From contig JAPZAS010000014.1 of assembly GCA_027460525.1 (NCBI GenBank), positions 1 to 64,000 of the forward strand: a DNA stretch of 64,000 nt, written 5' to 3'. The stretch comes from Candidatus Methanoperedens sp. (lineage in GTDB: Archaea > Halobacteriota > Methanosarcinia > Methanosarcinales > Methanoperedenaceae). Each line of letters opens with the position of its first letter. Within the stretch, counting starts at the first letter, position 1. The notes under the pieces were generated by a model. The model was given only the letters and a program-made list of their open reading frames with translations. It made no database searches and was not told the DNA's origin. The position numbers and the translations under genes were made by a program. Below, piece after piece: positions 8,962-21,501 of the stretch.

Positions 8962-9424
8962 TCGGTTCCTATGGCTCTCAAACGCGTGCTGCGCTACCAC
9001 TGGCTGAGATTCCGCCGCCTCCAGGAAGATCCCTGGAAAATCGCCGGGGGCATGGCCCTGGGGGTGTTCGTCGGCATCACCCCCACCATCCCCTTCCATA
9101 CGGTGGCGGTCCTGTCTCTGGCCGCGCTCCTGCGGGTCTCTCCGGTTACCGCCTTCATCGGCATCCAGATCGGCAATCCTCTCACCATTCCGGCGATCTA
9201 TCTGGCCGCCTACAAGGTGGGCAGATTGCTGTTGCACGGCGGCGCGCCCCTGGTGTTTCCCGAGGCCTTCAGCTTTAAAGCGTGGATCAATGTGCTCTGG
9301 CAGGGGGGTGTGGCCTTGCAGGTGGGAGGCGTCATCCTGGCCCTGCCCCCGGCCATCGCCACCTATTTTCTGACCCTGTGGATCGTCCAGCGCTATCACC
9401 GGCGCAAAGCGGCAAAGGCTCTCA

Positions 9425-10370
<946 letters not shown>

Positions 10371-10465
10371 AAAGCAGCATGCAAAAGCATGCTATGTATC
10401 TATCGATTGGAAACCGAAAAACTGTCACGTCGAAGACGATTCGTGGGCCATACGAGACCACGAGA

Positions 10466-10538
10466 GGGCTCGTAGATCAGTTGGAAGATCGCCGCCTTTG
10501 CAAGGCGGAGGCCCTGGGTTCGAGTCCCAGCGAGTCCA
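10466..10538 (+). tRNA. tRNA-Ala (TGC)
   Basis: Lies in the 16S-23S spacer, the usual place for tRNA-Ala in Euryarchaeota. Acceptor GGGCTCG pairs with CGAGTCC (one G-T), D arm GATC...GATC, anticodon stem CCGCC/GGCGG around TTTGCAA, T arm CTGGG-TTCGAGT-CCCAG, discriminator A. No encoded CCA and no intron. Confidence 0.95.
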
Positions 10539-10691
10539 TTAGACCATGGACTTAAGTCCATGGACTTACCAATGCACTCAGCGGTGTAATGCCGTTGCGG
10601 AAGGGTAGATTAGCAATTTTGGACCAAAATCATGCTAAATGAAACCGTGTATAAGCGCAACCCGGACGCTAACTGAATGTAGTGAAGCGTG

Positions 10692-13604
<2,913 letters not shown>

Positions 13605-13695
13605 CTAGATTTTGCTTCACTGCATTCGGGCGATATTCAGGTTGCGCTTATATATGGAATTTTGTTCCATCCAAGAAGGATGGATTTTACCGTCA

Positions 13696-13832
13696 TAAGC
13701 GAGTATAGCGGCCAAAGCGGCGGGGAAACACCTGTACCCATTCCGAACACAGCAGTTAAGCCCGCCCACGTTTTGCATTGTACTCAGATGTGCGAACTCT
13801 CGGGAACTGCAGAAAGCTGCTATGCTCACTTA
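13696..13832 (+). rRNA. rrf: 5S ribosomal RNA
   Basis: Terminal helix TAAGCGAGTATAGC pairs with GCTATGCTCACTTA; the core GCGGCGGGGAAACACC, CCCATTCCGAACAC and AGTTAAGCCCGCC is canonical for 5S. It follows the 23S by about 90 bases, completing a 16S-Ala-23S-5S operon. The last ~95 bases are present again 697 bases downstream, after the RelE/ParE module. Confidence 0.92.
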
Positions 13833-13837
13833 TTACT
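13743..13837 (+). repeat. Direct repeat, left copy (3' part of the 5S gene)
   Basis: From CCGAACACAGCAGTTAAG to the bases just past the 5S 3' end. The right copy is 14439-14534. The two copies differ only by CA versus TTA in the middle, and both end in CTTATTACT. They bracket the RelE/ParE-type toxin-antitoxin module. Confidence 0.95.
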
Positions 13838-13935
13838 TTTTATTTCATTTCTTCCATGTTTTTTATATCAGGCAAACTTCATATACCTGCAAACATAAAT
13901 TTACTTTAAAAATTCTGAATATCGAGGTATCAATA

Positions 13936-14121
13936 ATGACCCAGCTAAAAGAAGCAACCATAGAAACTATAAAACGATTGCCTGATGAGAGTTCATTAGA
14001 AGATATCATGTACGAGATAAACTTTGTCGCGCAGGTTCTCGAAGGACTTAAGGATGCCGAGAAAGGAAAGCTGCTGACCACAGAGGAGCTTCTTGACAGA
14101 ATCGAGCAATGGGCAAAGTAA
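13936..14121 (+). CDS. Antitoxin of a RelE/ParE-type module
   Basis: A 61-residue, highly acidic, mostly helical protein (RLPDESSLEDIMYEINFVAQVLEGLKDAEKG...) of the small antitoxin type that binds a ParE/RelE toxin and probably represses its own operon. A frame open further upstream is not used: ATG 13936 has a GAGGTAT ribosome site 5 bases before it, and a TATA-like TTTTTTATATC sits at about 13859. Its last 13 bases overlap the toxin start, typical of these pairs. Confidence 0.85.
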   Translation: MTQLKEATIETIKRLPDESSLEDIMYEINFVAQVLEGLKDAEKGKLLTTEELLDRIEQWAK

Positions 14122-14426
14122 AATGGACAAAAAAGGCAAGCAGCAATCTGCAGGCGATTCATGATTATATTGCTAAAGACTCAAAAACATATGCCGCACG
14201 TTTCATAAAATCTCTTATCAGAGCAACCACAAAGCTTGAGCAAATGCCTCTCTGCGGGCGCATGGTTCCAGAGCTTGAAGGTTATGGATTTAGAGAGGTC
14301 GTTTACCAGAATTACAGAATCGTTTATCGGCTTGTAGAAGGTAGCGAGGATGTTGAAATACTTGCTGTGGTGCATAGTGCCCGTGAGATAAATAAAGCTG
14401 TTCGCAAAGAGTGGGAGCTTAATTGA
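14109..14426 (+). CDS. RelE/ParE family toxin
   Basis: A 105-residue RelE/ParE-superfamily toxin: KVKWTKKASSNLQAIHDYIAKDS at the N-terminus, TKLEQMPLCGRMVPEL in the middle and the conserved strands REVVYQNYRIVYRLVE and VEILAVVHSARE at the end. Such toxins cleave ribosome-bound mRNA (RelE) or poison gyrase (ParE); this sequence reads more like ParE/plasmid-stabilisation members. The stop lies 12 bases before the second 5S fragment. Confidence 0.9.
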   Translation: MGKVKWTKKASSNLQAIHDYIAKDSKTYAARFIKSLIRATTKLEQMPLCGRMVPELEGYGFREVVYQNYRIVYRLVEGSEDVEILAVVHSAREINKAVRKEWELN

Positions 14427-14438
14427 GATGGATTTATC

Positions 14439-14534
14439 CCGAACACAGCAGTTAAGCCCGCCCACGTTTTGCATTGTACTTTAGATGTGCGAACTCTCGG
14501 GAACTGCAGAAAGCTGCTATGCTCACTTATTACT
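14439..14534 (+). pseudogene. Duplicated 3' fragment of 5S rRNA
   Basis: A copy of the last ~95 bases of the 5S gene at 13696-13832, nearly identical, without the 5' half needed for a functional 5S. It starts 12 bases after the toxin stop codon. Same orientation as the intact gene. Confidence 0.95.
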
Positions 14535-14558
14535 ACTTATTTTCCTTTATTTTGGAAT

Positions 14559-15311
14559 TTACCTCAAAATCAAATATTTTATAAACTCAGTAATCAAATC
14601 TCCATAAAAAACTGCCACGAAAAACCCCAAAGTTATTGGAATCATAAAAGGCAATCCCGGGGTCACCCAAACCTCCTCTTTAATCAAACCTTTTTCGGAT
14701 AGAGCTTTAAGCTCTGAAATAAGCTTCTCATCAATTTCCACGCCTCCTCGTTTGAAATGGAACTTAACTTCGCCGTTTAATACTTCAAAATTTTGAATCA
14801 ACTTGATATGTTTATTGGCAAGTTCTGAAATTTTAGCTCTGTAGCCTATGAAAATATAAAGCGGATTTTCGATATGCAATCCCATTTTCATTATATTATA
14901 CAAAGCTAACCCTATGGGAACAATGACTGTCAAAAGCACGGCATTGCCGAATATGCCGAAGGCGAAAAGATCTATCAAAGGCTTATTCAGAGGAAAGGCA
15001 TACCCATAAGCTTGCAATTTCGGATAGATCGGGAGGATTATGGATAATACGATAAGTGATTTTGCATCAGCCCCCCCGAATACCCCGAGCTGAAAAAGGA
15101 TATACACGAATACAAAGATGAATCCTGCTGAAATGAATAAGCGAGGAAGATATGCCGCACCGTATATTGAAATATCATACAAGATAAAAAAAATAGCGCC
15201 TGTGAGCATAACCAGCCACACGTTATTTGATACCCGGCGCGTTTTAATATCCGAATAACACGAATAAATCAAAAACGGTATACAGAATAATATCTTCAGG
15301 ATGTCCAGCAT
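14559..15311 (-). CDS. Archaeal type IV prepilin/prearchaellin peptidase (A24 family)
   Basis: Membrane aspartic protease that cleaves class III signal peptides of pilins and archaellins. In its 250 residues the two catalytic Asp are visible: SDIKTRRVSN (about residues 20-29) after the first membrane helix, and FGGADAKSL (the GxGD-type motif) near residue 100. Several more membrane segments follow, then a soluble insert of about 60 residues rich in Lys/Glu and a last membrane helix. No pilin genes are next to it. It lies between the 5S fragment and tRNA-Thr. Confidence 0.87.
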   Translation of the reverse strand: MLDILKILFCIPFLIYSCYSDIKTRRVSNNVWLVMLTGAIFFILYDISIYGAAYLPRLFISAGFIFVFVYILFQLGVFGGADAKSLIVLSIILPIYPKLQAYGYAFPLNKPLIDLFAFGIFGNAVLLTVIVPIGLALYNIMKMGLHIENPLYIFIGYRAKISELANKHIKLIQNFEVLNGEVKFHFKRGGVEIDEKLISELKALSEKGLIKEEVWVTPGLPFMIPITLGFFVAVFYGDLITEFIKYLILR

Positions 15312-15386
15312 ATTCTTTTAATTGTTCTGTATCCTTAAAAAATAATACGATAGCTATTTAGTCAAAAATACCAGTATACGTTCTGC

Positions 15387-15460
15387 GCCGTCGTGGCTTA
15401 GCTCGGCAAAGCGGCTGATTCGTAATCAGCAGATCGAGGGTTCAAATCCCTCCGGCGGCT
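15387..15460 (+). tRNA. tRNA-Thr (CGT)
   Basis: Acceptor GCCGTCG pairs with CGGCGGC, anticodon stem GCTGA/TCAGC around TTCGTAA, T arm GAGGG-TTCAAAT-CCCTC, discriminator T. No encoded CCA and no intron. The AT-rich ACCAGTATACG just upstream may hold the promoter. Confidence 0.94.
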
Positions 15461-15554
15461 TATTGTTTTTAATGTAAATCCGATTACCTTCTGGATTCGC
15501 CAATATTCAATTTTCTCATTGAATTTAGCTTCTCCCGAAGGAGAGTTCCCTTTT

Positions 15555-15702
15555 AGTGTCTCCTCAATCTTACCCGCATCCGTTCCCTACCCACGAGCTT
15601 TGACATCTAGCGCACGATAGCGCCAGAATTGGATACCCATTTTCTTAGCGTGCTCACTTGCTGCAACCACGAGTTTTACGCCGCTGAAATCGCTATTGTA
15701 GC
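15555..15702 (-). pseudogene. Decayed copy of the 3' end of alaS
   Basis: On the minus strand it matches the last ~190 bases of alaS (17159-17345) with a short deletion: CCCACGAGCTTTGACATCT, GCGCACGAT and TGCTGCAACCACGAG are shared on the + strand. The frame is broken: a GVKLVVAASEHAKKMG stretch is readable but then shifts frame and stops, and a GAG codon in the REMSK region has become TAG. The stop of the neighbouring vapC lies inside this remnant. It is the far boundary of a VapBC-containing insert behind alaS. Confidence 0.8.
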
Positions 15703-16139
15703 TCTAACCACCTAACTATCTCCTCGACAGTCCATCTTTTAATTCCTGAATCATCAAAATGCCTATCGTTGCTGAAAATACCATCGTTTTCAAGAGACAT
15801 GGCAAGCGCCACAAATTCCGAGTCCTTAACATCGATCTTTTCCATTACGGTCTTTGCTTTTTCCAGATTCTCTGAAAAGGCTTCTTTTTTTACGATTTCT
15901 ACTTTGCTGAGAATATAGAAAATCGTGAAAAATACTTCTTTCCGGTTCAAACCTGTTTTTTTGCAAAGAAGTTCTTTGTGTTTGAGCAATTCAGCCAAAA
16001 CCAATTCAGGCAGGTAAAAAGTGATCTTATCTGTGAGCAGGATATCTCTTATAGTGGATTTTTTGTTAACCAGAGCCGAGATGATGATATTGGTATCAAG
16101 AACTAACCTTAGTTTTGTAGTACTTTTCAAATAGACCAC
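15693..16139 (-). CDS. PIN-domain ribonuclease (VapC-like toxin)
   Basis: A 148-residue PIN nuclease. The acidic, metal-binding residues are visible in LVLDTNIIISAL (N-terminus), VLAELLKH, KDSEFVALAM and FSNDRHFDD. These proteins cut specific RNAs, often tRNA or rRNA. The upstream gene overlaps it by 44 bases and is a plausible antitoxin. The C-terminal end runs about 10 bases into the alaS remnant, suggesting the present stop was created when the module joined that sequence. Confidence 0.86.
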   Translation of the reverse strand: MVYLKSTTKLRLVLDTNIIISALVNKKSTIRDILLTDKITFYLPELVLAELLKHKELLCKKTGLNRKEVFFTIFYILSKVEIVKKEAFSENLEKAKTVMEKIDVKDSEFVALAMSLENDGIFSNDRHFDDSGIKRWTVEEIVRWLELQ

Positions 16140-16332
16140 GCTTGATGATATTATCGATTTCTTCTACATCCTTTTCTTTTAGTTTGCTTCTCACCAATAT
16201 AGATTCCACTATCTCTCGCTCATTCAAGAAGAATAAAATATCTTTGACTAATTTTTCATTCCAGTTAATGAAGCGCGCTCTCTTCATTTCTTTTGCGATG
16301 TCATTCGGAATGTCGATGACTAATTCTGTCAT
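16096..16332 (-). CDS. Antitoxin-like partner of the PIN toxin
   Basis: A 78-residue protein starting MTELVIDIPNDIAKEMKRA, a ribbon-helix-helix-like beginning seen in many archaeal VapB-type antitoxins, followed by charged helices. It overlaps the PIN gene and shares its strand. A TATA-like CTATATAAAG on this strand (16363-16372) lies about 30 bases before ATG, fitting a nearly leaderless transcript. Confidence 0.8.
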   Translation of the reverse strand: MTELVIDIPNDIAKEMKRARFINWNEKLVKDILFFLNEREIVESILVRSKLKEKDVEEIDNIIKRGLFEKYYKTKVSS

Positions 16333-16564
16333 ATCTTGTCAGTAATCTAATTGGATTCGGGACTTTATATAGATTTATATGGGCTGGATGTGTTTATTAT
16401 TTTATATCTAACTGCAATTAGAGCAGATGAACTCGAATTTCAGGCGAACTTAGTGGCTTTCTACAGTGTAGTCGAGGAAGGTTGGGAGAAAAATAGTAAT
16501 TACAAATCTCAAAATTAAACGCCATACATAAGTTTTTATTCTTTAAAGGCTTTTTAAAATTATA

Positions 16565-17071
16565 ATGACTGAGGAAGATAAAATTCAGCAGACATCAGAA
16601 GAGTTTAAATTACCTCGAGAAATTAGCAATATTGCCACTTTTTTAACGGCAATAGTAAATATTATTAGTGCACTATCTGTAGCATCCGGCAAAATAACAT
16701 TAGAAATTGGATTGTTGATAGTTATTCCTGTTCTAGTAACATATTTAGTTTGGATGTTTTATAAAATCAAAAGAAGTTCGATTATTGATTGGGGAAAATT
16801 TTATAAAATGCTAGTCCTAGAAAAAGCAAAACTTGAGTATACACGCTCTTTTGTCAAAGGACCTGCATATGATAAATTATTAACTGATGAGGTATATAAT
16901 AATTATATAGCTTTTTTATATTTGGCAGCACTATATGAAGGAAAAGAAAAATTTGCACAAGAGCTTTGGGATAAGGCGAGGATATTAGACACATTTGATG
17001 CGATTGAGGACGAACAAAAAAATAAAGAAAAGAAGATGATACAGGCGCATTATGCGAAGGTGAATCAATAG
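16565..17071 (+). CDS. Hypothetical membrane protein
   Basis: A 168-residue protein with two adjacent membrane segments (about residues 25-42 and 46-68), an acidic N-terminal tail and a helical soluble C-terminal half rich in Lys, Glu and Tyr. Not recognised. It is very AT-rich, unlike alaS next to it, and lies inside the segment bounded by the alaS 3' end and its decayed copy, so it may have arrived with VapBC. It faces the opposite way to its neighbours. Confidence 0.65.
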   Translation: MTEEDKIQQTSEEFKLPREISNIATFLTAIVNIISALSVASGKITLEIGLLIVIPVLVTYLVWMFYKIKRSSIIDWGKFYKMLVLEKAKLEYTRSFVKGPAYDKLLTDEVYNNYIAFLYLAALYEGKEKFAQELWDKARILDTFDAIEDEQKNKEKKMIQAHYAKVNQ

Positions 17072-17112
17072 ACATCAAAAACCTAATTATTGAATTGTTG
17101 AACTAATAGCAT

Positions 17113-19860
17113 CTATCCCATCGCTCTCCTCACCATCTCCACCCCTCTCGCCAGCGCCTCCTCAATCTTCGTAACATCAGTCCCCCCGCCCTGCGCTATC
17201 CCCGGCTTCCCTCCCCCGCCGCCTCCCACGAGCTTTGACATCTCGCGCACGATTGCGCCTGCATTCACTCCGAGCTTCTGCGCCCGCTCACCTGCTGCAA
17301 CCACGAGCTTCACGCCATCAAGGTCGCTTGCAAGAATAGCAACAACATCGTCGTTCTTGCTGAACTCCGTAGCTGCTTTTATAAGCTCCTCCACGTCTGC
17401 ATGCGGAATCTTTCGCGAAATCACTTTCAAGCCGTTTATGCTAACTGCGTCGCTCATCATCGCCTTTACTCTCGCCTCCGCCAGCTCTGCTTTCAGCCGC
17501 TCGTTCTCTTTCTTCAGATCCTTCCATTCATCGAAAAACCGGTTAACGGTATCAGGAAGCTGCTCAGGAGATACCCGCAGCGCCTCCGAGGATTTATTCA
17601 GCAATTCATCCCTTTCCTGCCACCGCTTTATCGCAGCCTCGCCTGCCGAGAACTCTATGCGCTCCACACCATCCTGAATCCTCTCGGTCTTGATTAGCTT
17701 GATAGGTCCGATTAATCCGGTGTTTGAAACATGTGTCCCACCGCAGGCTTCCACGTCATTACCCACCCGCAGGATGCGTATCTCCTTTCCAGGAGGCACG
17801 CCGCCCTGGTACAGCGTGAAACCATATCTTCGCTCAGCCTCAATCCGATCCATCCACTCAATGAACACAGGCAGGTTTTGCATCACTACTTTATTTGCGA
17901 GCAATTCAATTTCTCTTTTCTCCTCATCGTTAATCCGCTTGTAATGCGTGAGGTCAAGCCTTGCCCTGTCTGTGGACTTCTGAGCCCCGGTCTGCCAGAT
18001 ATGGTTTCCAAGAACAGATTTGGCAGCCTCGTTCACGATATGCGTGGCTGTATGATGGCGGGCGTGTGCAAGCCGCCTTTCCCAGTCTATTTTGCCTTTT
18101 ACGGTATCTCCCTTCTTAAAACCGAAATCGGAATCGGTTTCATGGATTATAACACCGTTGATATTCTGGGCATCAGTAACATTCGCAATATAATCATTCA
18201 CCGACAAAGTGCCGTGGTCGGCAGGCTGTCCTCCCCCTTCGGGATAAAACAGCGTCTGGTCAAGGATTATCCTGTTCTCAATAACAGAAAGTACCTGAGC
18301 CTCAAACTCAAAGCGCTCGGGATATTCGTAATAAAGCTTCCGCGTGAGTGGAAGTTCAAGCGGCAGCGCTAGGGTTTCCTCCTCTTCCGCCTTGCTGTGT
18401 TTTTTTGCTACAAGCGAGTAGAAGGTATCATGCAGTTCGGTGTCAACGCCAATTTCTTTTGCTACTTCGCGTGCAATTTCCGGAGGGATACCGTGTGTAT
18501 CGTACAGCTGTATCAGCTCAGCAAGCGGTATTTTCTGCTTTTTTTCCTTGAAATGCGCTGCAGTCTTCCTGACGAGTTTTGTCCCGCGCTCTATGGTATC
18601 TGCATATTTTTCTTCTTCAAGCGCAACGATCTCATGAATAGTACCAAGCCGTTCCTTAAACTCTGGGTATTCAGGGAAGTTCCTTATCTGCATCTCTATG
18701 ATTTCAATAAGTGGCTCCTTTATCTCCAGTTCCCTCATCAGGCGAAGCGTCCTTCGCAGCACGAGCCTTGCGAGATAACCTGCCTTTACGTTAGAAGGGA
18801 TGATGCCGTCCCCAAACATGAACGCCAGGCATCTTGAATGGTCGGTGATAGCATAGATTGCCTCCACGGGCACCATAAGCTTCTGGAGTTTCTCAACAGT
18901 TGTGCCTATGCTGTCTGCAACCTTCTTTCTTAACTGCAGGAGATTTGCCTGCCCGCTGATATCCATCACGCCTGCGAACCTTGCATTCTGTGAGAAAATA
19001 TTGGCGTATTCCTGATTCTCTATCGTGTGTTCGATGCCTGCCAAGTCCATCAGTTCATTTACTATCTTCGGGAACACGGCATCGTATATCGTTGGCGAGC
19101 CTCTGGATGCCCAGACAAACCTTTCTAAACCATAGCCTGTGTCCACGATATAATTATCCATCTTCTCGTAGGTTTCCCCTTTGATTTCTATAGAGCCGCC
19201 TTTTGTCTGCTGCAAGTCCATGAAGACAAGCGTGGCAAGTTCAAGACCGCCAACGAGCACTTCCACGCTGGGACCTGCGTTTCCCCCTCCTGCCCATGGT
19301 GATTCCTTATACGTCACCGCATTCAGGTCGCATCCGAGTTCTGATAACAGGGTATCGCATAATTCCACAGTTCTATCCTTCCAGTAAATCTCTTTATCAC
19401 GGGAATTGAAAGCATGGTGCGCCATCATCTCAAAGGTAGTAAGATGCCTGCCGCTTCTTCCGACCGCATCGAGGTCATCGAGGCGAATGCACGGCTGCGA
19501 AATAGTGAGGGGATTCGCAGGCGGCGGGACAATCCCAGACGTTACAAAAGGCTGGAAATCAGCAATGGATGCGATGGTAAGGTAGATATCATCGCGCCAG
19601 CGTGCAATCACTGGATAACGCTTCACCCGTGTGTGCCCATGCCTTTCGAAAAATGATAAGTATGCCTCGCGCATTGAAGAAATGTCGAACTCTTTTTTGA
19701 ACACAGGGCTGCCGATGAATGAATAATACACGCAGGGCGCATCCCCGCAAAACTCGGTTTCGGGATTACGTGTCCAGAAGTTCTCGCCACATTTTGGACA
19801 CTGCTTTCGCACAAATCCATTCTCTTTAAAATAATCCAGCTGGTACTCGTCCTTTAACAT
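17113..19860 (-). CDS. alaS: Alanyl-tRNA synthetase, archaeal type
   Basis: Charges tRNA-Ala. At 915 residues it has the archaeal-specific N-terminal zinc element (CPKCGENFWTRNP...FCGDAPC from about residue 20), the class II core with HHAFNS and the GLERF motif, the editing domain with RHHTATH (about 600) and CGGTH (about 706-710), and the C-terminal DHHA1 domain ending in SKLVGGGGGGKPGIAQGGG. ATG 19860 is the natural start. Its 3' end is repeated, in decayed form, at 15555-15702. Confidence 0.97.
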   Translation of the reverse strand: MLKDEYQLDYFKENGFVRKQCPKCGENFWTRNPETEFCGDAPCVYYSFIGSPVFKKEFDISSMREAYLSFFERHGHTRVKRYPVIARWRDDIYLTIASIADFQPFVTSGIVPPPANPLTISQPCIRLDDLDAVGRSGRHLTTFEMMAHHAFNSRDKEIYWKDRTVELCDTLLSELGCDLNAVTYKESPWAGGGNAGPSVEVLVGGLELATLVFMDLQQTKGGSIEIKGETYEKMDNYIVDTGYGLERFVWASRGSPTIYDAVFPKIVNELMDLAGIEHTIENQEYANIFSQNARFAGVMDISGQANLLQLRKKVADSIGTTVEKLQKLMVPVEAIYAITDHSRCLAFMFGDGIIPSNVKAGYLARLVLRRTLRLMRELEIKEPLIEIIEMQIRNFPEYPEFKERLGTIHEIVALEEEKYADTIERGTKLVRKTAAHFKEKKQKIPLAELIQLYDTHGIPPEIAREVAKEIGVDTELHDTFYSLVAKKHSKAEEEETLALPLELPLTRKLYYEYPERFEFEAQVLSVIENRIILDQTLFYPEGGGQPADHGTLSVNDYIANVTDAQNINGVIIHETDSDFGFKKGDTVKGKIDWERRLAHARHHTATHIVNEAAKSVLGNHIWQTGAQKSTDRARLDLTHYKRINDEEKREIELLANKVVMQNLPVFIEWMDRIEAERRYGFTLYQGGVPPGKEIRILRVGNDVEACGGTHVSNTGLIGPIKLIKTERIQDGVERIEFSAGEAAIKRWQERDELLNKSSEALRVSPEQLPDTVNRFFDEWKDLKKENERLKAELAEARVKAMMSDAVSINGLKVISRKIPHADVEELIKAATEFSKNDDVVAILASDLDGVKLVVAAGERAQKLGVNAGAIVREMSKLVGGGGGGKPGIAQGGGTDVTKIEEALARGVEMVRRAMG

Positions 19861-19926
19861 AAGGGTTAATAATTGTAAAGGGAATACATAATCATATCTG
19901 GAAAATATCCCAGCTTTAAAATGCGA

Positions 19927-21390
19927 TTAATCCGGCTCTTTCTGCATCCCAACAACTGAAAGGAAGCGCTTCACCACCGCTTCTTCAGCAAGTTTCAGGA
20001 GCGTCTGCTTATCCTTCGTGCCGCTGAACACCCCCAGCGGAATCTGTGCGCCGGCAAGCGTGGCATGCCCCCCTGCTTTATCTTCCCCAAAAGCATCCTG
20101 CATCACTTTGCCTATATTGACTCTGTCGTCCCTGCTCCTGCCTGAAATATATATCCTGTCCTCGCCAAGCCCAAATACCAGTGTTGTGGTTATTCCCTCA
20201 AGGGTGAGCAGGTAATCAGCAGCCTGGGCAAGTGCATCCCTGTCGCCAATCGTACCCACGTTTGAGATGAGATAACTGCCCTTTACACGCCTGTTCTTAA
20301 TGGCTTCACCGAGAATATCAATCGATTCAGTGGATCTGGAAGGCGTTTCTATCCTGCTTAATATGTCATGGTTCGCAAGAGGGTAGAGGTATGCCGCTGC
20401 CATTAAATCCTCGGGATCGGTGTTTCTCCGAAAATCACTGGTATCCACTTTTATGCCGTATAAAAGGGCTGTGGCAAGCTCTGTTTTGGCAGGTATTTCA
20501 AGTTCCTGGAGATATTTTGTCATTATAGTGGCTGTTGCCCCTATATTCGGTCTTATGTCCACGTATTCTGCTTTTACCTCATGAACATTGGTCTGGTGAT
20601 GGTCTATCACGATGCTGATTTTCGTATTGTGAGGAAGCATGTTATTTACGCCGGGTGATGAACATTCTATCAGGGCAATTTTCTTATAATCAGAAGCAGA
20701 AAAGTCCTTTGACTGGTCCATTTCGATATCGAGCAGGTTTACAAATGCCTTGTTTTCATGATGCCCTATCTTTCCCCTGTAAAGTATTTCTGCCTTTACG
20801 CCCACGCTGCTGGCTATCTCTTTTAATCCCATGGCGCTTGAAATTGCGTCCGGGTCAGGACTGTCGTGCACCACAATAGCCATTTTCCCGTCGCCTACTG
20901 TATTTATTAATTTTTTTAATTCCTGGGCAAGTTTTACCGATGTAATTCTCTCGATATACTGGACGATTGCAGAGGCAATTGCTTTTATAGGAAGATTTGA
21001 GGGGAGAACAACAAGGTCTGCTCCAGCAGCTTCCATCTCTTCCTTCTGCTGATAATTATTGGCTCTGGCAACAATCTGTACATCCGGAGCTACTTTTTTT
21101 ATGATTTCTAATGCCTTTTTATTAGCCTCGATGTTCGAACTCACTATAAAAACAGACTCGATATTTTTTATATCGAGTCTTGAAAGAACAGAAGCGTCGC
21201 CGATATCGCCCTGTAACGCATTCAGGTTCTGCTCTTTTAATGTTTCCACTTTTGCAGAATCAATATCTACGAGGATGATACTCTTATTCCTTGTTTCAAG
21301 CTCTTTTGCCAGAGCAAGTCCTATGCCGCCGCTTCCCAGAATAGCATATGTAACACTGGCTGGTTTTGAATCGTTTGTGCTCTCCTCTAT
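19927..21390 (-). CDS. DHH-family phosphoesterase with N-terminal NAD-binding (TrkA-N-like) domain; near-cognate start
   Basis: A bifunctional-looking cytosolic protein of about 487 residues. The N-terminus reads YAILGSGGIGLALAKELE, a Rossmann nucleotide-binding motif with VDID at the end of strand 2. After it come a DHH phosphoesterase domain with DSPDPDAISSAMG and VIDHHQTN and a DHHA1 domain with GGHATLAGAQIPLG. This suggests a cyclic dinucleotide or nanoRNA phosphodiesterase gated by a nucleotide, by family analogy. No ATG, GTG or TTG lies between the upstream in-frame stop and the Rossmann motif; AGGAGG followed 8 bases later by ATA (21390) is the likely start. GTG 21249 would delete half of the Rossmann fold. 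Confidence 0.85.
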   Translation of the reverse strand: MEESTNDSKPASVTYAILGSGGIGLALAKELETRNKSIILVDIDSAKVETLKEQNLNALQGDIGDASVLSRLDIKNIESVFIVSSNIEANKKALEIIKKVAPDVQIVARANNYQQKEEMEAAGADLVVLPSNLPIKAIASAIVQYIERITSVKLAQELKKLINTVGDGKMAIVVHDSPDPDAISSAMGLKEIASSVGVKAEILYRGKIGHHENKAFVNLLDIEMDQSKDFSASDYKKIALIECSSPGVNNMLPHNTKISIVIDHHQTNVHEVKAEYVDIRPNIGATATIMTKYLQELEIPAKTELATALLYGIKVDTSDFRRNTDPEDLMAAAYLYPLANHDILSRIETPSRSTESIDILGEAIKNRRVKGSYLISNVGTIGDRDALAQAADYLLTLEGITTTLVFGLGEDRIYISGRSRDDRVNIGKVMQDAFGEDKAGGHATLAGAQIPLGVFSGTKDKQTLLKLAEEAVVKRFLSVVGMQKEPD

Positions 21391-21501
21391 ATTGAAAGCC
21401 TCCTGTATACCCTATATTAAGTAACACATATTAAAATACATTGGCCAACAAATCGTAACTGCAAAACGTATATCCAGAGGAATATCAATATAAGCAGTAA
21501 A

